Positions 1 to 9,485 of a DNA stretch of 64,000 nt are shown here, in pieces (within the stretch, counting starts at the first letter, position 1; the number at the start of each line of letters is the position of its first letter). The translations under genes and the position numbers were made by a program. The stretch is from Legionella_C sp048541585 (GTDB lineage: Bacteria; Pseudomonadota; Gammaproteobacteria; Legionellales; Legionellaceae): positions 2,170,001 to 2,234,000 of the forward strand of contig NZ_CP183303.1 in assembly GCF_048541585.1 (NCBI RefSeq). The letters run 5' to 3'. The notes beneath the pieces were generated by a model. The model was not told the origin of the DNA. It made no database searches and saw only the letters and a program-made list of their open reading frames with translations.

Positions 1-1
1 C

Positions 2-877
2 CATCATCAAATTTTACCACGCTGTACTACTACTAGTGATGAAGGCGCTGCTAATCATAATCGCCTATGTAAGACGCATAGCCATCCTGGTGTTAATCTT
101 TTTGTTTATGGTAAAAAAGCAATGCAAGCCGCTGATATTGCTTATCAACCACGCCGTTATCCGGCAAGACAAACATTAGAAGCCTCACAAGCTATTGCTC
201 GCTCTCATCAATTAAATCCTAAACAAGTTATTTTTGCTCGCCAACATCCAGATGTTATTGATCAGGGCGTCTTCCACAATGATGTTATTGCTGTTGCTAA
301 TGAAAATGTATTATTAATTCATGAGCGAGCCTTTTTAAATCAGCAAGAAACGCTTGACGAATTGCAATTAAAAGCTAATTTTCCTGTTCAAGTGATTGAA
401 GTCAAAGAAGACAAGCTAAGTGTTAATGACGCCGTTTCAACTTACTTATTTAATTCTCAATTGATTTCTTTACCTAATAATTCTATGGCGCTTATTGCCC
501 CTTTAGAATGTGAAATTAATACTTCAGCACGCGCTTTTATTGAAGAGTTAATTGCCGATAATGCCAATCCTATTAATCAAGTTTATTTTCTTGATTTAAA
601 ACAAAGTATGCGCAATGGCGGCGGCCCTGCTTGCCTTCGCTTACGGGTACCACTCAATACACTTGAGCTTAACGCTATGCATCAAGGAATATTATTTAGC
701 GAAACATTATTTAAAGAATTAGAAACTTGGATATACCGTCATTATCGCACTGAGCTCCATAGTAATGATTTAGGTGACTTTAGTTTAGTTAATGAAATTT
801 ATACAGCATTAGATGAATTAACGAAGCTACTTCAGTTAGGCTCCATTTATCCTTTTCAACAAGAGAAAACTAGCTAA
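2..877 (+). CDS. astB: N-succinylarginine dihydrolase, 3' part (5' end outside window)
   Basis: AstB hydrolyses N2-succinyl-L-arginine to N2-succinyl-L-ornithine, CO2 and ammonia, the second step of the arginine succinyltransferase pathway in the cytoplasm. The frame is open from base 2, so the first ATG at 122 is internal. About 291 residues of a roughly 450-residue family are present. Visible family motifs are DEGAANHNRL near the left edge (catalytic Glu region), RYPARQT, IDQGVFHNDVIAV (catalytic His region), DAVSTYLFNSQL and GGGPACLRLRV (catalytic Cys), ending LGSIYPFQQE as in other AstB proteins. Its stop overlaps the next start as TAATG, suggesting translational coupling. Confidence 0.95.
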   Translation, partial: HHQILPRCTTTSDEGAANHNRLCKTHSHPGVNLFVYGKKAMQAADIAYQPRRYPARQTLEASQAIARSHQLNPKQVIFARQHPDVIDQGVFHNDVIAVANENVLLIHERAFLNQQETLDELQLKANFPVQVIEVKEDKLSVNDAVSTYLFNSQLISLPNNSMALIAPLECEINTSARAFIEELIADNANPINQVYFLDLKQSMRNGGGPACLRLRVPLNTLELNAMHQGILFSETLFKELETWIYRHYRTELHSNDLGDFSLVNEIYTALDELTKLLQLGSIYPFQQEKTS

Positions 878-1629
878 TGCTTTGGAAGAGTCTAGCGGGA
901 CGTTGTATTTATCGCTCAGATAATATTAGAGTCTATGATAATTATTTTTTTCGCTGGCTTAAATTTAATAGTAATGCCTTTCAAAGTTTAATTAGTAAAT
1001 TCTCACCGCATAAACCCGCATTAAATTACGTTAAGGCGTTAACTTTTGTTGCGCGAAATATTCCTGGCAATTGCTGTATGCTTGGTTTAGGAGGAGCTGG
1101 CGTTGCCCATGTCTTAGCGCCTTTTTTAAAATCCTATACCCTAACTGCGGTTGAGATGAGCCCTGAAGTAATTGAGGTAGCTCAACATTATTTTATGCTC
1201 AATCAACTAGCTAATTTAACAGTTATTCAAGATGAAGCTAATCATTTTATTACCACTTGCCAGCAAACATTTTCTCATTTAATTATTGATATTGCTGACG
1301 CAAATGATTTTCCCACTTCTTGTAAAAATCAAGCTTTTTTTGCCAACTGTGAACGTATACTTACACCCACGGGCATAGTAGCAGTTAATATTGCTAATGC
1401 TTATGAATATCCAATTATTTTTACTAAGTTAAAACAGCAATTTGGTAGTAACATCATTACCTTGCCCGTTAAAGGCTGTGTTAATCTAATTTTTATTGCT
1501 ACTAGAAAAAACAATTTTAATACTTTACTAAACTGCTTTAAAAGCAGTAAAGAAATTAAAAATTTAATATGGGATAAACAGTGGGGTTACATGGCTGATT
1601 TAGATTATACTAACTTTTTTTCCAAGTAA
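877..1629 (+). CDS. Spermidine synthase-like SAM-binding protein
   Basis: A 250-residue protein with a class I Rossmann methyltransferase core of the SpeE type: a glycine-rich loop GLGGAG near residue 67, an acidic strand end VEMSPEVIEVAQHYF near 90, and LIIDIADANDFP near 135, where true spermidine synthases have a VDSSDP-like aminopropyl-donor motif. The N-terminal beta domain is short and the substrate motif is altered, so polyamine synthesis is not assured; a methyltransferase-like or orphan role is equally possible. Its start overlaps the astB stop by one base, and a photolyase gene follows after nine bases, so the three are probably co-transcribed. Confidence 0.7.
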   Translation: MLWKSLAGRCIYRSDNIRVYDNYFFRWLKFNSNAFQSLISKFSPHKPALNYVKALTFVARNIPGNCCMLGLGGAGVAHVLAPFLKSYTLTAVEMSPEVIEVAQHYFMLNQLANLTVIQDEANHFITTCQQTFSHLIIDIADANDFPTSCKNQAFFANCERILTPTGIVAVNIANAYEYPIIFTKLKQQFGSNIITLPVKGCVNLIFIATRKNNFNTLLNCFKSSKEIKNLIWDKQWGYMADLDYTNFFSK

Positions 1630-1638
1630 AAATTACTC

Positions 1639-3045
1639 ATGTCAACAGCAATTATTTGGTTTAGACAAGACTTACGCTGCCAAGATAATCCAGCACTTAC
1701 TGCAGCTTGTAATGCTCATGATACGGTTATTCCTCTCTATATCGCTGAAAAAAACTTATCATCTTTAATTGGTAGCGCACAAAAATGGTGGTTACATCAC
1801 AGTTTATTAAACTTACAAAAAAATCTTAACTGTCATGGCCTAAACTTATACCTTGTCAGCGGCTCACCACTTGCAAAGCTTCGTGAAATTATTTCTCAAT
1901 ATCAAGTTGATACTATCTATTGGAATCACCGCTATCAACCTGAAGCGCTTAAAGAAGACAAAGAGATAAAAGCAGCACTGGCTAAGGATAATATTGCTGT
2001 TAAAAGTTTTAATGGTAATTTACTTTTTGAGCCTTGGGAGACTAAAAATCAACAAGGAAATTATTTTAAAGTATTTCCGCCTTTCTGGCGGCAGTATTTA
2101 ACCAAATTAGATACATTACCTACTACACCAGCTATTAAAAAATGGCCTTCTTGCCCTCAAGTTAGCTCAGAAAATTTAGATAGTTGGCAGCTTATTCCAA
2201 CAAAACCAAATTGGGCGAGCAAATTTAAAACATTTTGGCAGCCTGGTGAGGATGGTGCTTGGCAGAGATTATTTTATTTCCTAGAAAATAATTTAAATCA
2301 TTATCAAACTACTAGAGACTATCCTGCAGAACAAGCTAATTCTATGTTGTCTCCTCATCTTCACTTTGGTGAAATTAGCCCTCAACAAATTTGGCAAATA
2401 ATTCATTCAGCCCGTAATAATAAATATCATGCGAGCTCTAGTGAAAAATTTTTAACGGAAATTGCCTGGCGAGATTTCTGTTATCATCAACTTTATTATT
2501 TACCACAACTAGCTACTGAAAATATTAAACCACAATTTAATCAATTTAAATGGCGCCACGCCCAAGAAGATTTTAAGCGATGGTCGCAGGGATTAACAGG
2601 ATTTCCAATGGTTGATGCAGGTATGCGTCAATTATGGCAAACAGGCTTTATGCACAACCGGGTAAGAATGATATCGGCTTCCTTCTTAGTTAAAAATTTA
2701 CTTATTGATTGGCGCATTGGGGCAGATTGGTTTCTAGAGACGTTACTAGATGCTGATCTAGCACTTAATTCTTTCAACTGGCAATGGACTGCAGGAAGTA
2801 ATTTTGAGGCCTGCCCTCCTTTTCGAATTTTTAATCCGGTGGCCCAAGGCGAAAAATTTGATCCAGAAGGTGATTATATTAAAGAATGGCTACCTGAATT
2901 GGCTAAATTACCTAAAAAATGGCTACATAAACCTTGGCTAGGCCATAATTTACCTATCAAACTTGGTAAAGACTATCCTTATCCTATGGTTGATTTACAG
3001 GTAACACGCGAACAAGCGCTTGCTGAATATAGAGCAATTAAATAA
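1639..3045 (+). CDS. phrB: Deoxyribodipyrimidine photolyase
   Basis: A light-driven FAD enzyme that splits cyclobutane pyrimidine dimers. At 468 residues it has normal class I length. The N-terminal antenna domain starts with IIWFRQDLRCQDNPAL; the C-terminal FAD domain shows LSPHLHFGEISPQQ, WRDFCYH, GFPMVDAGMRQLWQTGFMHN and the run DADLALNSFNWQWTAGS that carries the electron-transfer and dimer-binding tryptophans. It ends with the NPVAQGEKFDPEG segment common to bacterial CPD photolyases. It directly follows the methyltransferase-like gene. The motifs fit CPD photolyase better than cryptochrome-DASH, which lacks this exact C-terminal arrangement. Confidence 0.93.
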   Translation: MSTAIIWFRQDLRCQDNPALTAACNAHDTVIPLYIAEKNLSSLIGSAQKWWLHHSLLNLQKNLNCHGLNLYLVSGSPLAKLREIISQYQVDTIYWNHRYQPEALKEDKEIKAALAKDNIAVKSFNGNLLFEPWETKNQQGNYFKVFPPFWRQYLTKLDTLPTTPAIKKWPSCPQVSSENLDSWQLIPTKPNWASKFKTFWQPGEDGAWQRLFYFLENNLNHYQTTRDYPAEQANSMLSPHLHFGEISPQQIWQIIHSARNNKYHASSSEKFLTEIAWRDFCYHQLYYLPQLATENIKPQFNQFKWRHAQEDFKRWSQGLTGFPMVDAGMRQLWQTGFMHNRVRMISASFLVKNLLIDWRIGADWFLETLLDADLALNSFNWQWTAGSNFEACPPFRIFNPVAQGEKFDPEGDYIKEWLPELAKLPKKWLHKPWLGHNLPIKLGKDYPYPMVDLQVTREQALAEYRAIK

Positions 3046-3140
3046 TTCAGCTATTATTATCTATTACTTCATCAATAATTATTCGATTAAACTCCTTAAG
3101 TTTAACAACCTACCGATTTTTCCATATTTTCTTATTTAAA

Positions 3141-3163
3141 TGCTAATATTTTATTTATATAGC
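3141..3163 (+). promoter_or_regulatory. Upstream element shared by both F-box/ankyrin genes (copy 1)
   Basis: The segment TGCTAATATTTTATTTATA followed by TAGCC lies 52 bases before the ATG at 3193. A near-identical segment lies 45 bases before the second paralogue. Surrounding intergenic sequence is much less alike, so the element may be a retained promoter or regulator site. No known consensus was matched. Confidence 0.4.
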
Positions 3164-3192
3164 CAATAAATTATCTTTTTTTGGAAATTTAT

Positions 3193-6087
3193 ATGCAGTT
3201 TTTTAAGTCCCAAGACAACTCTTTTGACTCTGATAAATTACCTATTGATGAATTACCTAATGAAATACTATGGCAAATCTTTTCTCATGCTAGTCTCTCG
3301 GATGCATTAGATTTATCACAAGTTAACTGGCGTTTATATATTGCAGTCATTAATGCTAATAAGTTTTGGCAGGATATGTATAAGCATTACTTTACTAATA
3401 TTCCGCCCACCGCCATTTCACTTAATAAATCGCCTTATAAATTGTTTATGGATACTGCTAAAGAAGATTTTGAACAGCCTAAAGTTAGACGTTTAATTTT
3501 TCTAATCTATTCTCAAGATTGCGACAAATTAAATAAATTTTTAAAAGAAAATAGCAAAAATATTAGAAGTTTTCTCGATACTAAAGGTAAACTTACTCAA
3601 AAGACACCGCTTGAGTATGCTCAAGCCAGTGGTAACCAGAAAATATTAGATGCATTCTATCAAACTATACAAGAAGAATATTGGCAGAGTGCAGAAGAAG
3701 TGGTTAATCTTAAATTTATTAGTCGTATTATAGCTTTAAATTTTATTTCTATTGCCAAGCCGCAACAATTTCAAGAAAGAAAAGTGGTTAAAGATTGTGT
3801 TGATTATCTTCGACAAGAAAATAATTCTACTTTACAAACATTACCAATAGAACCATCCAAGCTTGCTATAGCTGCTCATCATGATATTTATAAAAACGAT
3901 AGTGAACTTAAAAAAGCTGCACTTGATTGTATTGAATTAAATATGGATATAGCAGCTATTAAAGGAATTACGCAAACTATTGCACGCAATTCAATGAATG
4001 TTATTAATGAAATTAACAAGATTGGCTCTTTTCTTCCGCTCGCAAATTCCTCTGATTATTTTCACTATGAAGGCCTTTTATTCATTATAAATTTATTTTA
4101 TGGACATATAATGCCATCTAACATGGTTTCTGAATATCAAGCACTTACTACTTTAGTAAAAATAGCTAAGTATGCTGCTTTTACAGCAAGAATAGATGAG
4201 CAAGGCAGAACTATATTTTATTGGGCTATTGCCTGTCGGCAGGAACCACAAATTATTGATACATTATTGAAAATGGGAAGCCAGGTACATGAACGATATA
4301 TGGATTTAGGCTACCACCCACTACATATTGCAGCACAACATGGTTATCAAGAAGTTATTGAAGTGCTCTTGCAAAATAATGCAAGTTCAATTGCTTTTAA
4401 TACTCAAGATTCCCTTTTTACTGATTATTTTACAGAAGATAACTTAGATGCTTATTTATTAAAGGTTATAAAAATTGCCTTTGAGGGCAATAAAATAATA
4501 GAGGCACTAAATATTGAGGCTATTGACACTTCCACTACTGATCCTAGAGCTGCTCATTCAAGTCACGCTCAAAGGGCAGAACAAGATTTTGAAACTGAAG
4601 AATTCTTAACTCCTGTACACTTAGCTGCTAAAAATGGACATTCAGCTAGTGTAAAATATTTTGTTGAAAATGATCCTGCCTGCGCTACTACCTATGATAG
4701 TAATGGTATGGCAATTATAGACATAGCTATTAGTCATGGTCAAAAAGAGGTCGTTAAAGTGTTACTGGAGCTTAGCCAAAAATTTTTTCAAAGAGGAATT
4801 GAAGGTACACTACTAGTTATTGCCTCTTCTAAACAACAACCAGAAATACTAACTTATCTTATAGAATACTTATTTGATCTGCAAAATAAATTAAAAAATA
4901 ATCTTCCTATAGATGCCAATGATGATCAGCTTGAAGAGGAACTTAGAAAAGCTGGTTATGTTAATGTTGAGAGTATGGATGAAGTTTTGATAAATTATTT
5001 ACAGTGGGTTGATGATACTAACAATTTTTCTCACTTAGCACTTTTTTTAAGAAAAATTTATGAATATGACCCTAATTATTTAGACATGCTAGCTAATGAC
5101 CCAGATTTAAGTATAAACATAAGAAATTTAATTCAAAAATCACGTGCTCCTTTTACTAAAGAGAAATTATTTTTATTAGTAGAAAAAGGTGATATAGAAG
5201 GATTAAAAAATACCTTTCTATCTTTAGATAGGCTAGATGAGAAAGATATAGATGGCCAATCACTCCTTAAATTAGCTCTGCAAGCAAAAAATCAGCAAAT
5301 TTTAAATTATATCTACCAACTAGCATTAGTTTTTTATACAGAAAATAATGAAATTAATACTATAAAAAGAGACAGCGAAAATAGAACTATTTTATATTGG
5401 GCAATCGTTTGTGGCCAAAGTGAAACAGTTATCAATGCTTTGCTAAATCAAGATAGTAAAGTTGATGAAATATATAGCAACAATCAAGGGCCGCTTCACA
5501 TAGCCGCTCAGCAAGGCAGCCATGAAATCCTAGCTTTTTTAATTGCAAAAGAAGCAAATGTTAAAGTAATAGATGCATTTGGCTGCATGCCAATTCATTA
5601 TGCTATTGAGAATAATGATTTAGAAGCTGTAAAACAATTTATAAAACATGACTCATCTTTACTGACCTATAAAAGTAATCAAACCCATCCGCTTCTTCAT
5701 TGCGCTGCACGTTATGATAAAAAAGGTGATATTTTAAAATTATTAATTGACAACCCATTAATTAATTTAAAAGCAACAGATGCTTTTGGCATGCAATCAA
5801 TTCACATAGCCACTAAAGAAGATAACTTTAAAGCTGTAAAAATATTACTTAGACAGAACTCTGAGCTCTTAGAGGTCCAAGATACAGAGGGTAGAACTCC
5901 TTTGGTGATTGCTATCGAAGAAAATCATACATCACTGGCAAAATTCCTTATAGAGTCAGGAGCTAATTTAGATGTTACCTTTAATGGTAAATACCTTGCA
6001 GAAATTGCTGAGTCTCAGGGCAATATGGAAATTATTGAGTTAATTGCCGCCAATAAAGATACTACCAAAAGAGCTAAGTTTCCCTAG
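3193..6087 (+). CDS. F-box and ankyrin-repeat protein, candidate secreted effector (paralogue 1)
   Basis: About 964 residues. An F-box lies near residues 20-66: LPNEILWQIFSHASLSDALD, then a Trp-containing LSQVNWRLY segment and KFWQDMYKHYF. Ankyrin-type repeats follow: one near 125-150 (TPLEYAQASGNQKILDAFY), a group near 337-395 (PLHIAAQHGYQEVIEVLL), a pair near 472-540 (TPVHLAAKNGHSASVKYF) and a long block near 730-950. Bacterial F-box proteins recruit host Skp1-Cullin ligases, and in Legionella such proteins (AnkB, LegU1) are Dot/Icm effectors; export of this one is inference. There is no signal peptide, membrane segment or C-terminal CaaX box. The ATG at 3193 is preferred over an in-frame TTG 12 bases upstream because a GGAA lies before it and the paralogue starts similarly. 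Codon use is very AT-rich. Confidence 0.85.
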   Translation: MQFFKSQDNSFDSDKLPIDELPNEILWQIFSHASLSDALDLSQVNWRLYIAVINANKFWQDMYKHYFTNIPPTAISLNKSPYKLFMDTAKEDFEQPKVRRLIFLIYSQDCDKLNKFLKENSKNIRSFLDTKGKLTQKTPLEYAQASGNQKILDAFYQTIQEEYWQSAEEVVNLKFISRIIALNFISIAKPQQFQERKVVKDCVDYLRQENNSTLQTLPIEPSKLAIAAHHDIYKNDSELKKAALDCIELNMDIAAIKGITQTIARNSMNVINEINKIGSFLPLANSSDYFHYEGLLFIINLFYGHIMPSNMVSEYQALTTLVKIAKYAAFTARIDEQGRTIFYWAIACRQEPQIIDTLLKMGSQVHERYMDLGYHPLHIAAQHGYQEVIEVLLQNNASSIAFNTQDSLFTDYFTEDNLDAYLLKVIKIAFEGNKIIEALNIEAIDTSTTDPRAAHSSHAQRAEQDFETEEFLTPVHLAAKNGHSASVKYFVENDPACATTYDSNGMAIIDIAISHGQKEVVKVLLELSQKFFQRGIEGTLLVIASSKQQPEILTYLIEYLFDLQNKLKNNLPIDANDDQLEEELRKAGYVNVESMDEVLINYLQWVDDTNNFSHLALFLRKIYEYDPNYLDMLANDPDLSINIRNLIQKSRAPFTKEKLFLLVEKGDIEGLKNTFLSLDRLDEKDIDGQSLLKLALQAKNQQILNYIYQLALVFYTENNEINTIKRDSENRTILYWAIVCGQSETVINALLNQDSKVDEIYSNNQGPLHIAAQQGSHEILAFLIAKEANVKVIDAFGCMPIHYAIENNDLEAVKQFIKHDSSLLTYKSNQTHPLLHCAARYDKKGDILKLLIDNPLINLKATDAFGMQSIHIATKEDNFKAVKILLRQNSELLEVQDTEGRTPLVIAIEENHTSLAKFLIESGANLDVTFNGKYLAEIAESQGNMEIIELIAANKDTTKRAKFP

Positions 6088-6258
6088 AAACTAATATTTA
6101 ACTCATTTTAATTAACAATCAGGTAAAAATTGTTCTTGCTAGCAATAATTATAAGGTTAGAGTAATAGTAATAAAAATTATCGAAAACATTAACTTAGTC
6201 TTCACTCTATTATTTAAAATTAATAAAACTAATCATTTTGTATATTTTTTATATAAAG

Positions 6259-6279
6259 TGCTAAAATTTTATTTATAGC
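6259..6279 (+). promoter_or_regulatory. Upstream element shared by both F-box/ankyrin genes (copy 2)
   Basis: The segment TGCTAAAATTTTATTTATA followed by GC aligns with copy 1 at 3141-3163, differing by one substitution and a two-base gap. It sits 45 bases before the ATG of paralogue 2. The two could be core promoter sequence carried along in the duplication. Confidence 0.4.
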
Positions 6280-6303
6280 TCAAAATAAATCATATGGTTT
6301 TTT

Positions 6304-9165
6304 ATGTTCTTCTTTAAACAGCCAAATTATAATAATCCTCCTCCCAATGTCATACCAGATGAAATATTATGGGAAGTATTTTCTTATCTTCAGCCAGCTG
6401 ACATTCTAGCTTTAGCGCGAACTCAAAAATCTTTTTATCACTCTGTCATCTATGCTACTGAATTTTGGCAAAACCTTTATGAGCACCATTTTCCAACTGA
6501 GCCTATTACCTCGCCAGAAAATAAAACGTGGTTTGAAGTTTTTATGGAAACTTATATAAAAGATTATCCAGATCCTGAGGTAAGGCGATTAGTTTTTTTA
6601 ATACGAAGTAATGACTTAGTAAATTTAAGCAAATTTCTAAGAAATAAGCATTTTACTATAGATTCCTTTGATGTAAGAGGCGATATCACAGGAAAAACAG
6701 GACTTGAGTGGGCTCAAGAAAGTGGTAATCAAGCATTATTAGATTGCCTTTATGATACAGTTAACCAACGTTATAGAGAGAAGTCTAATAACGTTTGTAC
6801 TAATAATTTAATTAGCCAGGCTATAGCCACAGAATTTACAAGTATTGATAAATATCCTTCTCAATTCACTGAGGGTTCGTATCAGAAAGCTACTATTAAA
6901 GCTAGTGTTATAAATTACTTACACCACAATGCACCTGCGTTACAGGAAAAGTCAGTTAAGAGTGAAGATATTGCTATTGCGCCTCACCACAACATTACTA
7001 AAGATCCCAAAGAAATTGAGCGTGATACCCGCATCTGTATCGAAACAAATATACTAGTTGCAGTAGCTAAGACAATTGCGCTATATATCGCAGAACATAA
7101 AGATGAAATTCTTAACGCAATAAATTTTATTAATAACAAATATCTTCATAACAGCGATTTTGATTATAGAAAAGCTAGCGATATTTACAAAATTATCAAT
7201 TTTATTCAGCAACAAATGGAAAAGGGTTTAATGGAGCCTGAGTATCAAACGCTTATTAATTTAGTAATGGTTGCTCAGAATGCCGCCTATTCTGCCAATT
7301 CAGATACACAAGGAAGAACTATTTTGTATTGGGCGATTGCATTACAGCAAAAATCAGCAATCATTGAAAAATTATTACAAAGTGGCAGCCAAGTAGGTGA
7401 GCGTTATATAGAGCTGGGTTATCGTCCTCTACATATTGCTGCAAGTGTGGGTAATTTAGAAGCTACTCAAACATTGTTAGCAGGAGAGGCTAGTCCCAAT
7501 GTACTTAATACAGGTGACTCAATCTTTGTTGATTATGAAAAGGCTGGCGACTTTAAGAATTACTTGCCCATATGTGTAGATATGGCTTTTGATGATTATG
7601 AGGAAAATCTAGATTTATATGATGATATAACTTTAGCTGACTTCCCCTGTACGCCACCTATCCATTTAGCCTGTAAGCAGGGGCATGCTAGTACTGTCGT
7701 TTATCTGATTCAACAAGATATTCAAAATGCTACTGAGCGCAATAATGACAACGATGAACCAATAGATGTAGCTATAAATAATGGCAGAATAGAGGTTATT
7801 GACTCCTTACTTAAGCTTAGTCCAAAATTCTTTAATAGGGATAATGATAACTCTTCTCTTATTCTTGCGGCACATAAACAACAAGCAGATCTATTTTCAT
7901 ATTTTATAAATTATCTTTTACTACAACGTTATAATAGAATAAATAAAATACCATCAACTACAGAAATAAATACTGAGCTTGAAGAGGAACTTGCCCACAG
8001 GGGTTATATTGGTATTAGGAGTGTAGATGCCCTACTAAAAGACTTTTTAATATGGGCTAATTCTGAATTATTAAATCCAAACAAATTTAAAAATATTTCT
8101 AACTTTATAGAACTTTTTGCAAGAAATATTTATGCAAAAGATCCAGACTACTTAGCCGTGCTTACCACTAATTTAACGTTAAGTCCAACAACAAGAAATA
8201 TCATTGAAAAATCATCTGCAAAAGTTAAGCCTGAGCAATTACCTTCTTTAATTAATGCAGGGGATTTAGAGAGTGTAAAATTCGTAGTTACCTCATTAGA
8301 TAGACTTGTTGACAAAGATAAGCAAGGCCAGACACTTGTAGATTTAGCAAATCAAGGAGAAAAAAAACAACTAATCTTAGATTATTTTTATCAACTTGCT
8401 TTTCAATTTTATTGTGACGATAGTGTTATTAATACTCACAAAAGAGAGCATCAACGAAGAATATTATATTGGGCCATTGCCTGTCAGCAAAAAGAAGAGG
8501 TAATTCAAGGATTATTAAACAAGGGCAGTAAAGTTACAGAAAGGTATTTAGATAGCCAGCAACCTTTGCATATAGCTGCTCAATATGGTAATCATACGAT
8601 TATACCTCTTTTAATTGAAAATGGCGCCGATACTAAAGCAATAGACAACCTAGGCCAAACACCCATTCATCTAGCTATACAGCACGGTCACTTAGATACT
8701 GTTCGATTATTTATAGAATGTGATCCTTCGCTTCTTACACACAAATATGATAAAGCAAATTCTCTGCTTCATTATGCTGCTCGTTATGATAACAAAGGTA
8801 ATATTTTAGATTTTCTTATTAACACTAAAAAAACAGATCTAAAAGCCTACGATTTCCTAGGTTTTCAGCCAATCCACATTGCAACAAAAGCAAATAATTT
8901 TGTAGCTATTGAAAAATTCTACAAACTTAATAATCAGCTTTTAGAAGAGCAAGACCGTGAGGGTAGAACACCTTTAGCCATTGCTATTGAAGAAAATCAT
9001 ACAGCGCTTGTAAAAGAACTCTTAAACTTAGGAGCTAATTTAAATATTACTATTAAAGGTAAAACGCCCAGGGAAGTTGCGGAACTTAATAGCAATGAAG
9101 ATATTATTAAATTAATTGCAAGCCATGAAGAACCAAAAACAAAAAAAGCTAACGTCTATAGATAA
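6304..9165 (+). CDS. F-box and ankyrin-repeat protein, candidate secreted effector (paralogue 2)
   Basis: This 953-residue protein is a diverged tandem copy of the preceding gene and colinear with it over its whole length. The F-box is near residues 17-63 (VIPDEILWEVFSYLQPADIL, then EFWQNLYEHHF). Ankyrin units include RPLHIAASVGNLEATQTLL near 380, PPIHLACKQGHASTVVYL near 450, and a C-terminal block from about 720 to 940 with QPLHIAAQYGNHTIIPLLIE and TPIHLAIQHGHLDTVRLFIE. The segment GRTILYWAIALQQ matches GRTIFYWAIACRQ of paralogue 1. The tail is basic (KTKKANVYR) and lacks CaaX. Function is inferred as host ubiquitin-ligase adaptor; targets are unknown. Confidence 0.85.
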   Translation: MFFFKQPNYNNPPPNVIPDEILWEVFSYLQPADILALARTQKSFYHSVIYATEFWQNLYEHHFPTEPITSPENKTWFEVFMETYIKDYPDPEVRRLVFLIRSNDLVNLSKFLRNKHFTIDSFDVRGDITGKTGLEWAQESGNQALLDCLYDTVNQRYREKSNNVCTNNLISQAIATEFTSIDKYPSQFTEGSYQKATIKASVINYLHHNAPALQEKSVKSEDIAIAPHHNITKDPKEIERDTRICIETNILVAVAKTIALYIAEHKDEILNAINFINNKYLHNSDFDYRKASDIYKIINFIQQQMEKGLMEPEYQTLINLVMVAQNAAYSANSDTQGRTILYWAIALQQKSAIIEKLLQSGSQVGERYIELGYRPLHIAASVGNLEATQTLLAGEASPNVLNTGDSIFVDYEKAGDFKNYLPICVDMAFDDYEENLDLYDDITLADFPCTPPIHLACKQGHASTVVYLIQQDIQNATERNNDNDEPIDVAINNGRIEVIDSLLKLSPKFFNRDNDNSSLILAAHKQQADLFSYFINYLLLQRYNRINKIPSTTEINTELEEELAHRGYIGIRSVDALLKDFLIWANSELLNPNKFKNISNFIELFARNIYAKDPDYLAVLTTNLTLSPTTRNIIEKSSAKVKPEQLPSLINAGDLESVKFVVTSLDRLVDKDKQGQTLVDLANQGEKKQLILDYFYQLAFQFYCDDSVINTHKREHQRRILYWAIACQQKEEVIQGLLNKGSKVTERYLDSQQPLHIAAQYGNHTIIPLLIENGADTKAIDNLGQTPIHLAIQHGHLDTVRLFIECDPSLLTHKYDKANSLLHYAARYDNKGNILDFLINTKKTDLKAYDFLGFQPIHIATKANNFVAIEKFYKLNNQLLEEQDREGRTPLAIAIEENHTALVKELLNLGANLNITIKGKTPREVAELNSNEDIIKLIASHEEPKTKKANVYR

Positions 9166-9201
9166 TCTAGGTCAAATGCCACTCATAAATTATTTCGATA
9201 A

Positions 9202-9290
9202 TAGACCTCTTTCCAAACTGGCAGTAGTGAGACAAGGTCAGTCGAAAAAGGTTGAAAATGGCCATTAATGCTAGTTTGGAAAGAGGTCTA
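9202..9290 (+). repeat. Family A palindromic MITE-like element, internally deleted copy (A1)
   Basis: An 89-bp element with inverted ends TAGACCTCTTTCCAAACT and AGTTTGGAAAGAGGTCTA. Compared with the 144-bp copies at 36.6 kb and 48.9 kb it lacks about 55 central bases, joining GTCGAAAAAGGTTGAAAA directly to TGGCCATTAATG. Its orientation matches A3 and is opposite to A2. No open frame inside. It lies just after the second F-box gene. Confidence 0.85.
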
Positions 9291-9308
9291 ATACAACTTA
9301 AGATTCTA

Positions 9309-9392
9309 TCCTTCCTGCACAAGCAGAAATCCATCTTCTTATTGACACGGTGTCTATATAAAAATTGATTCCCACCTATGCGGGAAGGAGAA
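9309..9392. repeat. REP-like inverted repeat
   Basis: A pair of short GC-richer hairpin units in an AT-rich gap. The left starts TCCTTCCTGCACAAGCAG and the right ends CACCTATGCGGGAAGGA, giving outer complementary ends TCCTTCC/GGAAGGA. A related single hairpin, CTTCCCGCCTACGCGGGAA, occurs at about 25171-25190. The rest of the gap to frr holds no open frame that looks coding. Confidence 0.5.
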
Positions 9393-9428
9393 AGCTGTTC
9401 TTCACTTTGTGTTTTATATGTATTAAGT

Positions 9429-9458
9429 AGTTAAAAACTATCAGGTTAGTTTTTAACT
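9429..9458. terminator. Hairpin after frr, possible terminator
   Basis: Perfect 12-bp arms AGTTAAAAACTA and TAGTTTTTAACT with a six-base loop, 28 bases beyond the frr stop on the minus strand. The stem is AT-rich and the following T-tract is weak, so it may also be an mRNA 3'-end stabiliser. Confidence 0.45.
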
Positions 9459-9485
9459 ATTTTACCTTGCTTAATACAATACAAA

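Noticed and set aside
9202..9290. Element A1 as a small RNA or CRISPR unit
   Set aside because: It matches two longer dispersed copies end to end, so a transposon-derived repeat explains it better.
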